Shown here: in pieces, positions 44,312 through 56,858 of the stretch
How the letters are laid out: each line of letters starts with the position of its first letter
Numbering within the stretch: the stretch's first letter is position 1
Origin: Bacteroidaceae bacterium
Lineage (GTDB): Bacteria > Bacteroidota > Bacteroidia > Bacteroidales > Bacteroidaceae
Direction of reading: 5' to 3'
Assembly (NCBI GenBank): GCA_024398755.1
Contig: JAKSIQ010000002.1
Coordinates: forward strand, 1-64,000
Length of the DNA stretch: 64,000 nt
Notes under the pieces: generated by a model
The model's input: only the letters and a program-made list of their open reading frames with translations
Databases searched by the model: none
What the model was told of the DNA's origin: nothing
Translations under genes and position numbers: made by a program

Positions 44312-44836
44312 ATGAAGAAAGAAGATAAAGCACTCGTAATCGAGTCCCTGAAGCAGACAATTCAGAGCTATGCAGCATTCTACCTGGTAGATGTTACCGG
44401 TTTGAATTCAGTCGCTACTAGCGAACTTCGCCGCAAATGCTTCAAGAATGAAATCAAGATGGTTCTTGTAAAGAACACTCTTCTTGAGAAGGCATTGGAT
44501 CAGCTCGAGGCTGACTATTCACCTCTGTATGATACTCTCAAGGGCACTACAGCACTGTTGCTTGCCAACGTTGCAAATGCTCCTGCCAAACTCCTGAAGG
44601 ATGTTACAGACAAGAAGACCGGTATCCCAGGCCTTAAGGCAGCATATGCCGAGGAAAGCTTCTATATTGGAGCAAACCAGCTCGAGGCTTTGGTCAATAT
44701 CAAGAGCAAAAAGGAACTTATTGCCGACGTCATCGCACTCCTGCAGTCACCGGCCAAGAACGTCATTTCTGCTCTGTCATCTGGTGCAAACACCATCCAC
44801 GGAGTTCTCAAGACTCTTGGAGAAAGAGAGAATTAA
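44312..44836 (+). CDS. rplJ: 50S ribosomal protein L10
   Basis: uL10 anchors the L7/L12 stalk. The 174-residue product has NEIKMVLVKNTLLEKAL and a helical C-terminus for L7/L12 binding. Only 20 bp separate it from rplA, so a long L10 leader of the E. coli type is absent here. Confidence 0.97.
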   Translation: MKKEDKALVIESLKQTIQSYAAFYLVDVTGLNSVATSELRRKCFKNEIKMVLVKNTLLEKALDQLEADYSPLYDTLKGTTALLLANVANAPAKLLKDVTDKKTGIPGLKAAYAEESFYIGANQLEALVNIKSKKELIADVIALLQSPAKNVISALSSGANTIHGVLKTLGEREN

Positions 44837-44878
44837 TTTTTCAACAAAAAGTAACAAACCAATTAAATTTATACAACA

Positions 44879-45256
44879 ATGGCTGATTTGAAAGCACTTG
44901 CAGAAGAACTGGTTAACCTTACCGTTAAGGAGGTCAACGAACTCGCAAACATCCTGAAGGATGAATATGGAATTGAACCCGCTGCCGCTGCTGTTGCAGT
45001 TGCTGCTGCTGGTCCTGCTGCCGCTGCTGAAGCTGCAGAAGAAAAGTCTTCATTTGACGTAGTCCTGAAGGGCTTCGGCGCTAACAAGCTTGCTGTCGTT
45101 AAGGCAGTTAAGGAAGCTTGCGGCCTTGGCTTGAAGGAAGCTAAGGATGCAGTTGATGCATGCCCGAGCGTTATCAAGGAAGGTGTTGCCAAGGCTGATG
45201 CAGAGTCACTGAAGAAGGCTCTGGAAGAAGCTGGCGCTGAAGTTGAACTTAAGTAA
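44879..45256 (+). CDS. rplL: 50S ribosomal protein L7/L12
   Basis: bL12 is the multicopy stalk protein that recruits translation factors. The 125-residue product has an N-terminal dimerisation helix, an Ala-rich hinge (near residues 38-58) and the C-terminal domain [19 protein letters not shown] and [16 protein letters not shown]. The rplL-rpoB gap holds a large hairpin. Confidence 0.98.
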   Translation: MADLKALAEELVNLTVKEVNELANILKDEYGIEPAAAAVAVAAAGPAAAAEAAEEKSSFDVVLKGFGANKLAVVKAVKEACGLGLKEAKDAVDACPSVIKEGVAKADAESLKKALEEAGAEVELK

Positions 45257-45284
45257 TTTCACAGGCCTGCCCTGCAGGTTAAAC

Positions 45285-45341
45285 GGTTAAGCAATCCCGA
45301 CGACAGCCCGTCCAGGGCTGTCGAGGGTGCTTAGCCTTTTT
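45285..45341 (+). terminator. Attenuator-like hairpin between rplL and rpoB
   Basis: Inner stem CGACAGCCC (45301-45309) with GGGCTGTCG (45315-45323), outer stem GGTTAAGCA (45285-45293) with TGCTTAGCC (45328-45336, one wobble), then TTTTT. It looks like a partial terminator that would lower rpoBC relative to the ribosomal genes, as in E. coli. Confidence 0.8.
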
Positions 45342-45381
45342 GTGCGTATAAGAATAAAGTTCCCCAATTATCCTTCCATAT

Positions 45382-48300
45382 ATGTCTTCAAATACTGATA
45401 ATCAGAGAATTAATTTCGCTTCTGTCAGGAACCCGATGCCGTGTCCTGACTTTCTGGAGATACAGCTCAAGTCCTTCAAGGACTTTCTGCAGCTGGACAC
45501 TCCACCGGAGAAACGCAAAAAGGAAGGCCTCTACAAGGTCTTCTCAGAGAATTTTCCAATAGCCGACACCCGTAACAACTTTGTCCTGGAATTCCTGGAC
45601 TATTATATCGACCCGCCACGCTACTCAATTGAGGAGTGCCTGGAACTTGGTCAGACCTATAGCGTACCTTTGAAGGCAAAACTGAAGCTTTACTGCACCG
45701 ATCCTGATCATGAGGATTTCGATACAGTAATTCAGGATGTCTATCTGGGCCCCATCCCTTACATGACGGAGCAGGGTACTTTTGTAATCAACGGTGCCGA
45801 GCGAGTTGTAGTATCACAGCTTCACCGTTCACCCGGCGTATTCTTCGGACAGAGCATCCACTCTAACGGAACACCGCTTTATTCGGCACGTATCATCCCG
45901 TTCAAGGGATCATGGATTGAATTTGCCACTGACATCAACAATGTCATGTATGCATATATCGACCGTAAGAAGAAACTTCCGGTTACAACCCTTTTGCGTG
46001 CCATCGGTTTCGAAACCGATAAGGACATTGTGGACATATTCGGACTTGCAGAAGAAATTGAGGTCAATGAGGCTAACCTTAAGAAGTGCATAGGCCGCAA
46101 GCTTGCAGCACGCGTTCTTAGAACAAGAATTGAAGACTTCGTTGATTCCGATACCGGTGAAGTCGTTTCAATTGAACGCCACGAGGTAGTAGTTGACCGT
46201 GAGGCCGAACTTACAGAAGACAATATTTCAGATATTCTTGAATCAGGTCTGCAGAAGATTCTTCTCCATAAGGAAGTAGAGGGACAGTCAGACTATTCAA
46301 TTATCTTCAACACTCTCCAGAAGGACCCGTGCAACTCGGAAAAGGAAGCTGTGCTGTACATTTACCGTCAGCTGCGTAATGCCGATCCTGCTGATGATTC
46401 AAGCGCACGCGAGGTCATCAACAATCTGTTCTTCAGCGAGAAGCGTTATGATCTTGGTGAGGTTGGACGTTATCGTCTGAACCGCAAGCTCGGTCTTACC
46501 ACCGATATGAGCATTGGCGTGCTTACCAAGGAGGATATCATTGAGATTATCAAGTACCTTATAGAACTGGTCAACTCACATGCTGTGGTCGATGATATTG
46601 ACCATCTGTCAAACCGCCGCGTACGCACCGTAGGCGAACAGTTGTCAAACCAGTTTGCAATTGGTCTGGCCCGTATGGCACGCACCATCCGCGAGCGCAT
46701 GAACGTTCGTGACAACGAGGTGTTCACACCTACAGACCTTATCAATGCAAAGACTGTCAGTGCTGTCATCAATTCGTTCTTCGGAACCAATGCACTGTCA
46801 CAGTTCATGGACCAGACCAATCCTCTGGCCGAAATCACACACAAGCGCCGTATGAGTGCCCTCGGCCCTGGCGGTCTGTCACGCGATCGTGCCGGATTCG
46901 AGGTTCGAGACGTTCACTACACACATTACGGCCGTCTGTGTCCTATTGAAACTCCTGAAGGACCTAACATCGGTCTTATTTCGTCACTCTGTCTGTATGC
47001 CAAGATAAATGACCTTGGTTTCATTGAGACTCCTTATAGAAAGGTGGCAGACAGTCACGTTGACCTTGACAACAGTCATGTGGTATACCTGACTGCCGAA
47101 GAGGAAGAGAACAAGGTGATAGGACAGGGTAACGCTCCATATGACGAGAACGGAAAGTTCATACGCACACGTGTCAAGTCACGTCGTGACGCTGATTTCC
47201 CAGTCGTAGCTCCTGAGGAGGTTGAACTTATGGACGTATCGCCACAGCAGATTGCTTCAATTGCTGCCGCACTGATTCCTTTCCTTGAGCACGATGATGC
47301 CAACCGCGCTCTGATGGGATCGAACATGATGCGTCAGGCTGTTCCTTTGATGCGTACCGAAGCTCCTATTGTAGGTACAGGTATCGAGAAGCAGCTGGCT
47401 GAAGATTCACGCACCCAGATTACCGCCGAAGGTGACGGTGAGGTGACATACGTTGATGCTGCTGTCATCCGTATCAAATATGACCGTACGGAAGATGAGG
47501 AATTTGTAAGCTTCGAGCCTGCTGAAAAGGAATACAAGCTGCCAAAGTTCCGTCGTACCAACCAGAACATGACAGTTGACCTTCGCCCTATCTGCGAGAA
47601 GGGTCAGCGTGTCAAGGCCGGCGATATTCTTACTGAAGGCTATTCGACCCAGAACGGCGAACTTGCACTCGGAAAGAACCTGCTTGTCGCATACATGCCT
47701 TGGAAGGGTTACAACTATGAGGATGCCATTGTTCTGAACGAGCGCGTAGTTCGTGAGGATATTCTCACATCAGTCCACGTTGAAGAGTTCGCTCTTGAAG
47801 TGCGTGAGACCAAGCGCGGTATGGAGGAACTGACAAACGATATTCCGAATGTCAGCGAAGACGCTACAAAGGATCTGGACGAGAACGGTATCGTACGCAT
47901 CGGCGCATATATCCAGCCGGGTGACATACTGATCGGTAAGATCACTCCTAAGGGTGAAAGCGATCCTTCACCTGAAGAGAAGCTGCTGCGTGCCATATTC
48001 GGTGACAAGGCCGGCGATGTAAAGGATGCTTCACTCAAGGCTTCACCTTCACTGAAGGGTGTTGTCATTGACAAGAAGCTGTTCTCACGTGCCATAAAGA
48101 CCCGTTCTTCAAAGATGGCTGACAAGGCAAGACTGCCTTTGATTGATGCTGAATTTGAAGATAAGGTGGCTCAGCTGAAGGGCGTTCTTGTAAAGAAACT
48201 CATGACTCTGACTGAGAAGAAGACTTCACAGGGTGTGTTTGACCTGTTCGGCAGTGAAGTGATTGCCAAGGGACAGCGTTTCACAAAGGCTCTGCTTGAG

Positions 48301-49194
48301 CAGATTGATTATTCGTCAATCCAGTCTGATTCATGGACAAATGATGACCGTATCAACGGCATGATTTCAAAACTGATTGTGAACTTCATACGCAAGTACA
48401 AGGAGTATGACGCCGAAAACAAGCGTAAGAAGTATGCTATTACAATAGGTGATGAACTGCCGAACGGCATTATCCAGATGGCCAAGGTTTACGTTGCAAA
48501 GAAGCGTAAGATCGGTGTCGGTGACAAGATGGCCGGACGTCATGGTAACAAGGGTATCGTTTCACGCGTTGTAAAGCAGGAAGATATGCCGTTCCTGGCA
48601 GATGGTACTCCGGTTGATATAGTTCTGAACCCGCTGGGTGTGCCTTCACGTATGAACATCGGTCAGATATTCGAAACCGTTCTCGGACATGCCGGTCGTG
48701 AACTTGGTGTCAAGTTCGCCACTCCTATCTTTGACGGTGCCACTATGGATAATCTGTCAGAATGGACTGCCAAGGCAGGTCTGCCACAGTTCGGTAAGAC
48801 ACAGCTTTATGATGGCGGTACAGGTGAACCGTTTGACCAGTGCGCTACAGTCGGTGTGACCTACATGCTGAAGTTGGGCCACATGGTTGAAGACAAGATG
48901 CATGCCCGTTCAATAGGACCGTACTCTCTCATCACCCAGCAGCCGCTTGGCGGTAAGGCCCAGTTCGGTGGCCAGCGTTTCGGTGAAATGGAAGTCTGGG
49001 CTATTGAGGCATTCGGTGCTTCACATGTTCTGCAGGAAATCCTGACTATAAAGAGTGATGATGTTACAGGCCGTTCAAAGGCTTATGAGGCTATTGTAAA
49101 AGGTGATCCGATGCCAACACCTGGCATCCCCGAATCGCTCAACGTGCTGTTGCACGAACTGCGCGGTCTGGGCTTGAGTATCAATCTTGAATAA
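45382..49194 (+). CDS. rpoB: DNA-directed RNA polymerase subunit beta
   Basis: Catalytic core subunit with the product 1270 residues long, normal for Bacteroidota. The rifampicin-pocket region reads [20 protein letters not shown] followed by SALGPGGL, with the wild-type Asp, His and Ser at the usual resistance positions. [10 protein letters not shown] and other active-site motifs are present. Preceded by the attenuator hairpin and followed by rpoC after 22 bp. Confidence 0.98.
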   Translation: MSSNTDNQRINFASVRNPMPCPDFLEIQLKSFKDFLQLDTPPEKRKKEGLYKVFSENFPIADTRNNFVLEFLDYYIDPPRYSIEECLELGQTYSVPLKAKLKLYCTDPDHEDFDTVIQDVYLGPIPYMTEQGTFVINGAERVVVSQLHRSPGVFFGQSIHSNGTPLYSARIIPFKGSWIEFATDINNVMYAYIDRKKKLPVTTLLRAIGFETDKDIVDIFGLAEEIEVNEANLKKCIGRKLAARVLRTRIEDFVDSDTGEVVSIERHEVVVDREAELTEDNISDILESGLQKILLHKEVEGQSDYSIIFNTLQKDPCNSEKEAVLYIYRQLRNADPADDSSAREVINNLFFSEKRYDLGEVGRYRLNRKLGLTTDMSIGVLTKEDIIEIIKYLIELVNSHAVVDDIDHLSNRRVRTVGEQLSNQFAIGLARMARTIRERMNVRDNEVFTPTDLINAKTVSAVINSFFGTNALSQFMDQTNPLAEITHKRRMSALGPGGLSRDRAGFEVRDVHYTHYGRLCPIETPEGPNIGLISSLCLYAKINDLGFIETPYRKVADSHVDLDNSHVVYLTAEEEENKVIGQGNAPYDENGKFIRTRVKSRRDADFPVVAPEEVELMDVSPQQIASIAAALIPFLEHDDANRALMGSNMMRQAVPLMRTEAPIVGTGIEKQLAEDSRTQITAEGDGEVTYVDAAVIRIKYDRTEDEEFVSFEPAEKEYKLPKFRRTNQNMTVDLRPICEKGQRVKAGDILTEGYSTQNGELALGKNLLVAYMPWKGYNYEDAIVLNERVVREDILTSVHVEEFALEVRETKRGMEELTNDIPNVSEDATKDLDENGIVRIGAYIQPGDILIGKITPKGESDPSPEEKLLRAIFGDKAGDVKDASLKASPSLKGVVIDKKLFSRAIKTRSSKMADKARLPLIDAEFEDKVAQLKGVLVKKLMTLTEKKTSQGVFDLFGSEVIAKGQRFTKALLEQIDYSSIQSDSWTNDDRINGMISKLIVNFIRKYKEYDAENKRKKYAITIGDELPNGIIQMAKVYVAKKRKIGVGDKMAGRHGNKGIVSRVVKQEDMPFLADGTPVDIVLNPLGVPSRMNIGQIFETVLGHAGRELGVKFATPIFDGATMDNLSEWTAKAGLPQFGKTQLYDGGTGEPFDQCATVGVTYMLKLGHMVEDKMHARSIGPYSLITQQPLGGKAQFGGQRFGEMEVWAIEAFGASHVLQEILTIKSDDVTGRSKAYEAIVKGDPMPTPGIPESLNVLLHELRGLGLSINLE

Positions 49195-49216
49195 TAACCG
49201 TAAAATACATTAAGCT

Positions 49217-52200
49217 ATGCCGTTCAAAAAAGATACAAAAATAAAGACCAATTTCTCGAAGATCACCATCAGTCTGGCTTCGCCTGAAGAGATTCTGACG
49301 AATTCAAACGGTGAGGTTCTGAAACCCGAGACAATCAACTACCGTACCTACAAGCCCGAACGTGACGGCTTGTTCTGCGAACGCATTTTCGGTCCTGTCA
49401 AGGATTACGAGTGCCATTGCGGAAAGTACAAGAGAATCCGCTATAAAGGCATTGTCTGCGAGCGTTGCGGTGTTGAGGTTACTGAAAAGAAGGTACGTCG
49501 TGAGCGTATGGGCCATATTCAGCTTGTGGTTCCGGTTGCTCACATCTGGTACTTCCGCTCACTGCCAAACAAGATAGGTTATCTGCTGGGTATTCCTACC
49601 AAGCAGCTTGACTCTATAATCTATTACGAGCGTTACATTGTCATCAATCCTGGTGTATGGGCTTCTGAGAGCACTCTGGGAAGCAACAAGATGGATCTTC
49701 TTTCAGAAGAGGAATATCTTGAAATCCTGGACAAGCTGCCTAAGGAGAACCAGATGCTTGATGACAACGATCCCGACAAGTTCGTTGCGAAGATGGGTGC
49801 CGAGGCCATTTATGATCTGCTCTGCGGTCTTGACCTTGACAAGCTGTCATACGAGCTGCGCGCCCGTGCAAGCCAGGAGAATCCTTCAGTCCAGCGTAAG
49901 ACCGAGGCTCTGAAGCGTCTGCAGGTTGTGGAATCTTTCCGCGCCTCACGTGAACTGAACCGTCCGGAATGGATGATAATGAAGGTTATTCCTGTGACTC
50001 CTCCGGAACTGCGTCCGCTTGTTCCGCTGGATGGCGGCCGTTTCGCAACATCAGATCTCAATGATTTGTACCGTCGCGTAATCATACGTAACAACCGTCT
50101 GAAGAGACTTATTGAAATCAAGGCACCTGAGGTTATTCTGCGTAATGAAAAGCGTATGCTTCAGGAGGCTGTCGATTCTCTGTTCGACAACAGCCGTAAG
50201 GCAAGCGCCGTCAAGAGTGAGGCCAACCGTCCGCTCAAGTCACTGTCTGACTCTCTCAAGGGTAAGCAGGGACGCTTCCGTCAGAACCTTCTGGGTAAGC
50301 GTGTTGACTACTCAGCACGTTCGGTTATCGTTGTAGGTCCTGAACTGAAGATGGGTGAGTGCGGTATTCCTAAGCTCATGGCTGCCGAACTGTACAAGCC
50401 GTTCATCATCCGCAAGCTCATTGAGCGCGGTATCGTAAAGACAGTCAAGTCAGCAAAGAAGATAGTTGACCGCAAGGATCCTATTGTATGGGATATTCTG
50501 GAATATGTGATGAAGGGACATCCTGTTCTGCTGAACCGTGCTCCTACACTGCACCGTCTGGGTATCCAGGCATTCCAGCCCAAGATGATTGAGGGTAAGG
50601 CAATCCAGCTGCACCCGCTGGCATGTACCGCTTTCAACGCCGACTTTGACGGTGACCAGATGGCTGTGCACTTGCCTCTGAGCAATGAGGCCGTTCTTGA
50701 GGCCCAGATGCTTATGCTGCAGTCACACAACATTCTGAATCCGGCTAACGGTGCACCTATCACAGTGCCTGCACAGGATATGGTTCTTGGTCTGTACTAC
50801 ATTACCAAGCTGCGCCGTTCGGTAAAGGATAAGGACGGCAACTTCATTGAAAAGGTGAAGGGCGAGGGTCTGACATTCTACGGACCGGAAGAGGCCATGA
50901 TTGCCTACAACGAGGGTAAGGTTGACATCCATGCTGTCGTAAACGTTCTGGTCAAGGACGTTGACGAGAACGGCAACTACATCAACCACATTGTTGAGAC
51001 TTCGGTGGGCCGTATCATTGTGAACGAAATTGTTCCTGATGAGGTCGGTTACATCAACTACATCATATCAAAGAAGACTCTTAGAGACCTGATATCGGAC
51101 GTTATCAAGAAGGTGGGTGTTGCACGCGCCTGCGAATTCCTGGACGGTATCAAGAACCTGGGTTACAAGATGGCCTTCAAGGGCGGTCTGTCATTCAACC
51201 TGAATGATATCATCATCCCGAAGGAGAAGGAGGAACTTGTACGCAAGGGTAATGAAGAGGTCGAGGGTATTCTGGCTGAGTATAATATGGGTCTTATTAC
51301 CGATAACGAACGTTACAACAAGGTTATCGATGTATGGACTCATGTCAACGAAGACCTTTCAAAGGTTCTGATGAAGACCATTTCTTCCGATGACCAGGGC
51401 TTCAACTCGGTTTACATGATGCTTGATTCAGGTGCCCGTGGTAGTAAGGAACAGATTCGTCAGCTGTCCGGTATGCGTGGTCTGATGGCCAAACCGCAGA
51501 AGGCAGGTGCCGAGGGCGCTCAGATTATTGAGAATCCTATTCTTTCGAACTTCAAGGAGGGTCTGTCAGTGCTTGAGTACTTCATTTCAACTCACGGTGC
51601 CCGTAAGGGTCTGGCCGATACCGCTCTGAAGACTGCCGATGCCGGTTATCTGACACGTCGTCTGGTTGACGTATCACACGATGTGATCATTACCGAAGAG
51701 GACTGCGGTACTCTGCGCGGTCTGGTATGCACGGCTCTGAAGGAGAACGAAGAGGTTGTCGCTTCACTGTATGAACGTATTCTGGGCCGTGTATCGGTTC
51801 ACGATGTGATTCATCCTACCACAGGCGAACTGCTGGTTGCCGACGGTGAAATGATTACCGAAGAGATAGCAAAGAAGATTGACGAGTCACCTATTGAAAG
51901 CGTTGAGATACGTTCAGTGCTGACTTGCGAAAGCAAGCATGGCGTATGCGCCAAGTGCTACGGCCGCAACCTGGCTACAAGCCGTCTGGTTGAGAAGGGC
52001 GAGGCAGTCGGTGTCATTGCAGCACAGTCAATCGGTGAGCCTGGTACCCAGCTGACACTGCGTACATTCCACGCCGGTGGTACCGCATCGAATATTGCAG
52101 CCAACTCACGTCTGACAGCCAAGTATGACTGCCGCGTTGAATTTGAGGAACTGCGTACTGTCGATGCTGTCAAGGCTGACGGAACAAAGGTTCAGGTTGT

Positions 52201-53548
52201 TGTAGGTCGTCTGGGTGAAGCCAAGTTCATTGATGAGAACACCGGCATTGCTCTTTCTAACCACAACCTGCCATACGGCTCGAATCTGTATATAAAGAAC
52301 GGTGATGTTGTCAAGAAGGGTGACCTGATTGCTGACTGGGATCCGTTCAACGCTCTGATCATTACCGAAGTTGCAGGTAAGGTCCGTCTTACTGACGTTG
52401 TCCTGAATGTGACTTACAAGGTTGAATCCGATGAGTCAACCGGTCTTGAGGAGATTATCATTACTGAAACCAAGGATAGAACCAAAATTCCAAGTGCCGA
52501 CATCATTGGCGCAAATGGCGAGGTTCTGCGTTCATACAACCTGCCTGTAGGCGGTCACGTTGTCATCAAGGACGGTCAGGAACTGGCTGCCGGTGACATT
52601 CTGGTCAAGATTCCGCGTGTTCAGGGTAAGGCTGGTGATATTACCGGTGGTCTGCCTCGTGTCACTGAGCTGTTCGAGGCCCGTAACCCGTCGAACCCGG
52701 CAGTGGTTGCAGAAATTGACGGTACTGTCCACATGGGCAAGATCAAGCGTGGTAACCGTGAAATCTCGGTTGTTTCACGTACCGATGACGAGCGCAAGTA
52801 TCTGGTTGCTCTGTCAAAGCAGATTCTGGTTCAGGAAGGTGACTTTGTACGTGCCGGTACTCCTCTGTCAGACGGTGCTATCACTCCTACTGACATTCTG
52901 AACATCAAGGGCCCGACAGCCGTTCAGGAATACATTGTCAATGAGGTTCAGGACGTTTACCGTCTGCAGGGTGTGAAGATTAACGACAAGCACTTTGAGA
53001 TTATTGTCCGTCAGATGATGCGTAAGGTTGAAATTGACGAACCGGGCGATACCCGTTTCCTGGCACAGCAGATTGTTGACAAGCTGGAATTCATGGAGGA
53101 GAACGACCGTATCTGGGGTAAGTTCGTGGTTACCGATCCGGGTGACAGCGAAAACCTGAGCGCCGGTCAGATGGTTACCGCACGCAAGCTCCGTGACGAG
53201 AACTCACAGCTCAAGCGCAAGGACCTGAAGCTTGTACAGGCCACAGAGGCCCGTCCTGCTACATCAACTCAGATTCTGCAGGGTATTACTCGTGCCGCTC
53301 TGGCTACCCAGAGTTTCATGTCGGCTGCATCATTCCAGGAAACCACCAAGGTTCTGAACGAGGCTGCCATCAACGGAAAGAGCGATTATCTGCTCGGTAT
53401 GAAGGAGAACGTAATCTGCGGTCACCTGATTCCGGCCGGTACCGGTCTGCGCGAATTCGAGAAACTTGTGGTCTATGAAAAGGAAGACTATGAACGTCTT
53501 CAGGCCAGCCGCATGGCAGGTATGCCTGTCATTGAGGACAAGGAGTGA
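49217..53548 (+). CDS. rpoC: DNA-directed RNA polymerase subunit beta'
   Basis: The 1443-residue product has the N-terminal zinc site (CHCGKY...CERCGV), the catalytic Mg motif [15 protein letters not shown], the trigger-loop/bridge-helix region and the second zinc site ([13 protein letters not shown]). It ends the operon begun at the tRNA promoter, with a strong GC-rich hairpin after it. Confidence 0.98.
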   Translation: MPFKKDTKIKTNFSKITISLASPEEILTNSNGEVLKPETINYRTYKPERDGLFCERIFGPVKDYECHCGKYKRIRYKGIVCERCGVEVTEKKVRRERMGHIQLVVPVAHIWYFRSLPNKIGYLLGIPTKQLDSIIYYERYIVINPGVWASESTLGSNKMDLLSEEEYLEILDKLPKENQMLDDNDPDKFVAKMGAEAIYDLLCGLDLDKLSYELRARASQENPSVQRKTEALKRLQVVESFRASRELNRPEWMIMKVIPVTPPELRPLVPLDGGRFATSDLNDLYRRVIIRNNRLKRLIEIKAPEVILRNEKRMLQEAVDSLFDNSRKASAVKSEANRPLKSLSDSLKGKQGRFRQNLLGKRVDYSARSVIVVGPELKMGECGIPKLMAAELYKPFIIRKLIERGIVKTVKSAKKIVDRKDPIVWDILEYVMKGHPVLLNRAPTLHRLGIQAFQPKMIEGKAIQLHPLACTAFNADFDGDQMAVHLPLSNEAVLEAQMLMLQSHNILNPANGAPITVPAQDMVLGLYYITKLRRSVKDKDGNFIEKVKGEGLTFYGPEEAMIAYNEGKVDIHAVVNVLVKDVDENGNYINHIVETSVGRIIVNEIVPDEVGYINYIISKKTLRDLISDVIKKVGVARACEFLDGIKNLGYKMAFKGGLSFNLNDIIIPKEKEELVRKGNEEVEGILAEYNMGLITDNERYNKVIDVWTHVNEDLSKVLMKTISSDDQGFNSVYMMLDSGARGSKEQIRQLSGMRGLMAKPQKAGAEGAQIIENPILSNFKEGLSVLEYFISTHGARKGLADTALKTADAGYLTRRLVDVSHDVIITEEDCGTLRGLVCTALKENEEVVASLYERILGRVSVHDVIHPTTGELLVADGEMITEEIAKKIDESPIESVEIRSVLTCESKHGVCAKCYGRNLATSRLVEKGEAVGVIAAQSIGEPGTQLTLRTFHAGGTASNIAANSRLTAKYDCRVEFEELRTVDAVKADGTKVQVVVGRLGEAKFIDENTGIALSNHNLPYGSNLYIKNGDVVKKGDLIADWDPFNALIITEVAGKVRLTDVVLNVTYKVESDESTGLEEIIITETKDRTKIPSADIIGANGEVLRSYNLPVGGHVVIKDGQELAAGDILVKIPRVQGKAGDITGGLPRVTELFEARNPSNPAVVAEIDGTVHMGKIKRGNREISVVSRTDDERKYLVALSKQILVQEGDFVRAGTPLSDGAITPTDILNIKGPTAVQEYIVNEVQDVYRLQGVKINDKHFEIIVRQMMRKVEIDEPGDTRFLAQQIVDKLEFMEENDRIWGKFVVTDPGDSENLSAGQMVTARKLRDENSQLKRKDLKLVQATEARPATSTQILQGITRAALATQSFMSAASFQETTKVLNEAAINGKSDYLLGMKENVICGHLIPAGTGLREFEKLVVYEKEDYERLQASRMAGMPVIEDKE

Positions 53549-53571
53549 AATTGATTAGACTTGATAATAGA

Positions 53572-53603
53572 GAAGGGGTGTCGGTATAAACCGGCGCCCC
53601 TTC
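53572..53603. terminator. GC-rich hairpin after rpoC
   Basis: GAAGGGGTGTCGG (53572-53584) pairs with CCGGCGCCCCTTC (53591-53603), 13 bp with two wobbles and a TATAAA loop. The flanks are poor in T on either strand, so it is a weak or bidirectional terminator between convergent rpoC and dgt. Confidence 0.65.
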
Positions 53604-53625
53604 CCATTTATTGGGAGTCTGACAA

Positions 53626-54963
53626 TCAGATGGACGGCAGCGAGTTGCCGAGAATATGCCGGTACAGATCAAGGGCGAAGACGTCTGTCATTCCCGATAT
53701 GTAGTCCAGTACAGCCATAACCCGGACGTACGGCGATGGATCTGAGATCTCGTACTGGCTTGAAACCCGGCTCATGAGAAGTTTGGAGTATTCCTTCTCG
53801 GGGTGAAGCACGGCATCAACGTTGAGATCGAGCAGGGTGCTGATGATACGGAAACCGGCCAGTTCCACATCGTTCACATATTTGGAGTGATAGATTCTCT
53901 GTACTGACATTGAGTACAGCTCATGGTAGGCGTTGCTGAGCGGTTCGCTGATGTGATCAATAAGGCCGCCCTGGAATGTTCCCTGCATTATGTCCTTTTC
54001 TGCGTCAATGAATGCGCATGTGCATTCGTCTATCAGACGTCCTATGACTTTGGAACGCAGGTATGCAATCTGTTCGTTGGCATCGTTCACCTCAAGGAAG
54101 ATGGTTTCGGCACGGGCTTTGCCTTCATCGGTCAGGAATTCCATGAGGAAATGCTTGGTTTCCTGTGTGGAGAGAAGTTTCAGCTTGTGGGCGTCTTCCA
54201 TGTCCATGATCAGGTAGCAGATGTCATCGGCTGCTTCGACAAGGTATACCAGAGGGTGGCGTGAGTAACGTAGAGGCTGTCCCGGAGCATTGAGGCGTAT
54301 CATGCCAAGTTCATCGGCCACGGTCTGGAAGGCCATGGCATCGGACTCGAAGAAACCGAATTTGTGATGGCCTTCGGCGTAGATTGATGAATACGGGTAT
54401 TTGGCTACTGTAGCCAGAGTGGAGTAGGTCATGGCAAAACCTCCGTCACGGCGGCCTTTGAACTTGTGGGTCAGAAGGCGGAACGCATTGGCATTGCCTT
54501 CAAAGTTGATGACGTCGGTCCACCATGCAGGATTTTCTTTGAGAAGGTCCTTGACGTATTGTCCCTTGCCTTCGGTGAAGAAGGCCGATATGGCTTTTTC
54601 GCCGGAATGGCCGAATGGCGGATTGCCCATGTCATGAGCAAGGCATGCGGCCGATACTATGTTGCCTATCTCACTCAGAAGAGTGTCTTTGAGTTCCGGG
54701 TGTATGTTTGAAAGGTGGCGGGCAACGTTGTTTCCGAGTGAACGCCCCACGCAGGCGACTTCAAGACTGTGTGTCAGACGGTTGTGCACGAAAATGCTTC
54801 CAGGAAGAGGAAATACCTGGGTTTTGTTCTGCAGACGTCTGAAGGGTGCCGAAAATATAAGACGGTCATAGTCACGAAGAAATACCGAGCGGTCATCGTG
54901 ACTGGTGTAAAACGGCCCTTCCATGCCGAATCTTTTACCTGACAGTAGTTTTTCCCATTCCAT
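53626..54963 (-). CDS. dgt: Deoxyguanosinetriphosphate triphosphohydrolase-like protein
   Basis: The 445-residue HD-domain enzyme removes triphosphate from dNTPs, controlling the pool. Motifs: RLTHSLEVACVGRSLG (first His), AHDMGNPPFGHSGEKA (HD pair), EAADDICYLIMDMEDAHKL (final Asp). Start at ATG 54963; the open frame extends to 54993, adding ten residues. dut, which also cleans the dNTP pool, is divergent 90 bp away. Confidence 0.9.
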   Translation of the reverse strand: MEWEKLLSGKRFGMEGPFYTSHDDRSVFLRDYDRLIFSAPFRRLQNKTQVFPLPGSIFVHNRLTHSLEVACVGRSLGNNVARHLSNIHPELKDTLLSEIGNIVSAACLAHDMGNPPFGHSGEKAISAFFTEGKGQYVKDLLKENPAWWTDVINFEGNANAFRLLTHKFKGRRDGGFAMTYSTLATVAKYPYSSIYAEGHHKFGFFESDAMAFQTVADELGMIRLNAPGQPLRYSRHPLVYLVEAADDICYLIMDMEDAHKLKLLSTQETKHFLMEFLTDEGKARAETIFLEVNDANEQIAYLRSKVIGRLIDECTCAFIDAEKDIMQGTFQGGLIDHISEPLSNAYHELYSMSVQRIYHSKYVNDVELAGFRIISTLLDLNVDAVLHPEKEYSKLLMSRVSSQYEISDPSPYVRVMAVLDYISGMTDVFALDLYRHILGNSLPSI

Positions 54964-55021
54964 AGCTTGTCTGGCTTTTCTTAATGAACCCAAAAGTAGC
55001 CATTTTTTCCATTTTTCTTGC

Positions 55022-55029
55022 TATTTTCG
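55022..55029 (+). promoter_or_regulatory. Possible dut operon -7 box
   Basis: TATTTTCG, one base off TAnnTTTG, 24 bp before the dut ATG. No TTTG lies at the -33 distance; a TTTTTC-rich stretch is upstream. Confidence 0.45.
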
Positions 55030-55053
55030 CGCATAACAAAATATGATAACAGT

Positions 55054-55485
55054 ATGAAAATTGAAATAATAAACAGGTCGCATCACGATTTGCCGGCCTA
55101 TGAGACTGCACAGTCGGCAGGTATGGATCTCAGGGCAAATATTGACAGCCCTGTCGTTATCGGACCGCTGCAGCGTGCATTGATTCCCACCGGTCTGAGC
55201 ATAGCTCTTCCGGCTGGCTATGAGGCTCAGGTCAGACCACGCAGCGGACTGGCTCTGAAGAAGGGGATTACGGTGCTCAATTCGCCGGGTACGATTGACG
55301 CGGACTATCGTGGTGATATTGGCGTGATTCTTGTGAACCTGTCAGACCAGGATTTCCAGGTGAATGACGGTGACCGTATTGCCCAACTGGTGATTGCCAG
55401 ATATGAGCAGGCTGAATGGGTGCCGGCAAAAGAACTTTCGGCTACGGAACGGGGCGAGGGCGGCTTCGGCCATAGTGGTATCTGA
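55054..55485 (+). CDS. dut: dUTP diphosphatase
   Basis: Hydrolyses dUTP to dUMP, keeping uracil out of DNA. The 143-residue trimeric enzyme has its five motifs: [42 protein letters not shown] and [12 protein letters not shown] start at ATG 55054; the frame extends to 55018, across the promoter. It leads a unit with the TPR, DUF4292 and M23 genes. Confidence 0.96.
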   Translation: MKIEIINRSHHDLPAYETAQSAGMDLRANIDSPVVIGPLQRALIPTGLSIALPAGYEAQVRPRSGLALKKGITVLNSPGTIDADYRGDIGVILVNLSDQDFQVNDGDRIAQLVIARYEQAEWVPAKELSATERGEGGFGHSGI

Positions 55486-55511
55486 TGTGCCTGCATAACG
55501 GTTTTCCAAAG

Positions 55512-56858
55512 ATGCGCAGATTCTGCATAATCCTGTTCCTGATGCCGGTGTTGGTGTCCTGTTCCAGTCTGTCTTCATCAAGGCGGACAGAGGGTGATGC
55601 AGCACTTGGGGCGTCGTCCGTGGCTGCGCAGGATTATATCTTCACAAAGGCTGTTCAGAATATTGCGGAAGACCGTTACGATTCGGCTTTGGATTTGCTT
55701 CAGTATGGTCTTGCAGCCGATACTTCAAATGCGGCTGGATGTTATTATCTGGCGCAACTTTATATGTCGTTCCGCGAAAGGAGCGTTGTCAGGCAGTATA
55801 TGCCGGTGTGCGACAGTCTGCTGACAAAGGCTGTCAGACTGGCTCCGGACAATTTCTGGTACAGGCGTCTGTTGGCAATCAATATGTTGAGAATGGGGCG
55901 CAGAGAGGAGGCCGTTGTACAATATGAGGAACTGGCGCGCCGTTTTCCCGGCAACAGTGATATTCTGCTGAATCTGGCCGGTCTGTATGATGAGCTGGGC
56001 CAATATGACAAGGAACTGCGTGTACTTACCAGATATGGGCAGATTGAGGATGTGGCCGACGAACTCCGCATGCAGAGAGTGGCCTGCTATATTGAAATGA
56101 ATGAGCTTGATTCGGCATATCTGGAAACTGATGAGCCGGATCGCATTCTGGAGATTCTGACCGACGGGGTCTCAAGAATGCTTGATATGATTGAAACGGA
56201 AATGGACCGCATTAACTGCCGTTCCATGGTTGACATGGTTTCACGTTTTGCTGATGTGGCACTGAAATATGACAGTAGCCTGTATCAGGCATGGAAGAGC
56301 AAGGCTATAACGCAATTGTGGACAGACAAACCGGATATGGCTGTGAATACCATAAAATCGGGCATAATGATGGTTACAGATTCGTTGTCAAAGTCGAAGC
56401 TGTACAGTATGAGCGCTGATTTGTGCTACTCGATGAACAGAGACAGGGAAATGATATATGCCGATTATGATTCGGCTCTGGTGTTCAATCCGGCCGATGA
56501 TATGGTGATGAACAATTATGCTTATTTCCTGAGTCTTGACGGCAGGGATCTGCAACGGGCTTTGGATATGAGTGCCAGGTCAATTGCAAAGGAGCCGTTC
56601 AATGCGACGTATCTTGATACTTACGCATGGATTCTTTTCCGTATGGAGCTGTATGAAGATGCGCGGGATTATCTGGAAAAGGCTTTGCAGTATATGGAAG
56701 AACCGGCTGCCGACCTGTATGAACATATGGGCGATGTCCAATATATGTGCGGTGATTCTGATGCCGCTCTGGAGTATTGGCACAGGGCAGTTCAGCTGAA
56801 TTCCGATTCGAAACTGCTGGACAGAAAGATTAGGGAGAAGAAATATCTTGAGGAATGA
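55512..56858 (+). CDS. TPR-repeat lipoprotein
   Basis: The 448-residue product has signal peptide MRRFCIILFLMPVLVSC with lipobox LVSC (Cys17). Helical repeats of TPR type run through most of the rest (ALDLLQYGLAADTSNAAGCY, EYWHRAVQLNSDSKLL). It presumably scaffolds an envelope complex; the partner is unknown. Start at ATG 55512; ATG 55485 would overlap dut. Its stop overlaps the DUF4292 start (ATGA). Confidence 0.83.
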   Translation: MRRFCIILFLMPVLVSCSSLSSSRRTEGDAALGASSVAAQDYIFTKAVQNIAEDRYDSALDLLQYGLAADTSNAAGCYYLAQLYMSFRERSVVRQYMPVCDSLLTKAVRLAPDNFWYRRLLAINMLRMGRREEAVVQYEELARRFPGNSDILLNLAGLYDELGQYDKELRVLTRYGQIEDVADELRMQRVACYIEMNELDSAYLETDEPDRILEILTDGVSRMLDMIETEMDRINCRSMVDMVSRFADVALKYDSSLYQAWKSKAITQLWTDKPDMAVNTIKSGIMMVTDSLSKSKLYSMSADLCYSMNRDREMIYADYDSALVFNPADDMVMNNYAYFLSLDGRDLQRALDMSARSIAKEPFNATYLDTYAWILFRMELYEDARDYLEKALQYMEEPAADLYEHMGDVQYMCGDSDAALEYWHRAVQLNSDSKLLDRKIREKKYLEE

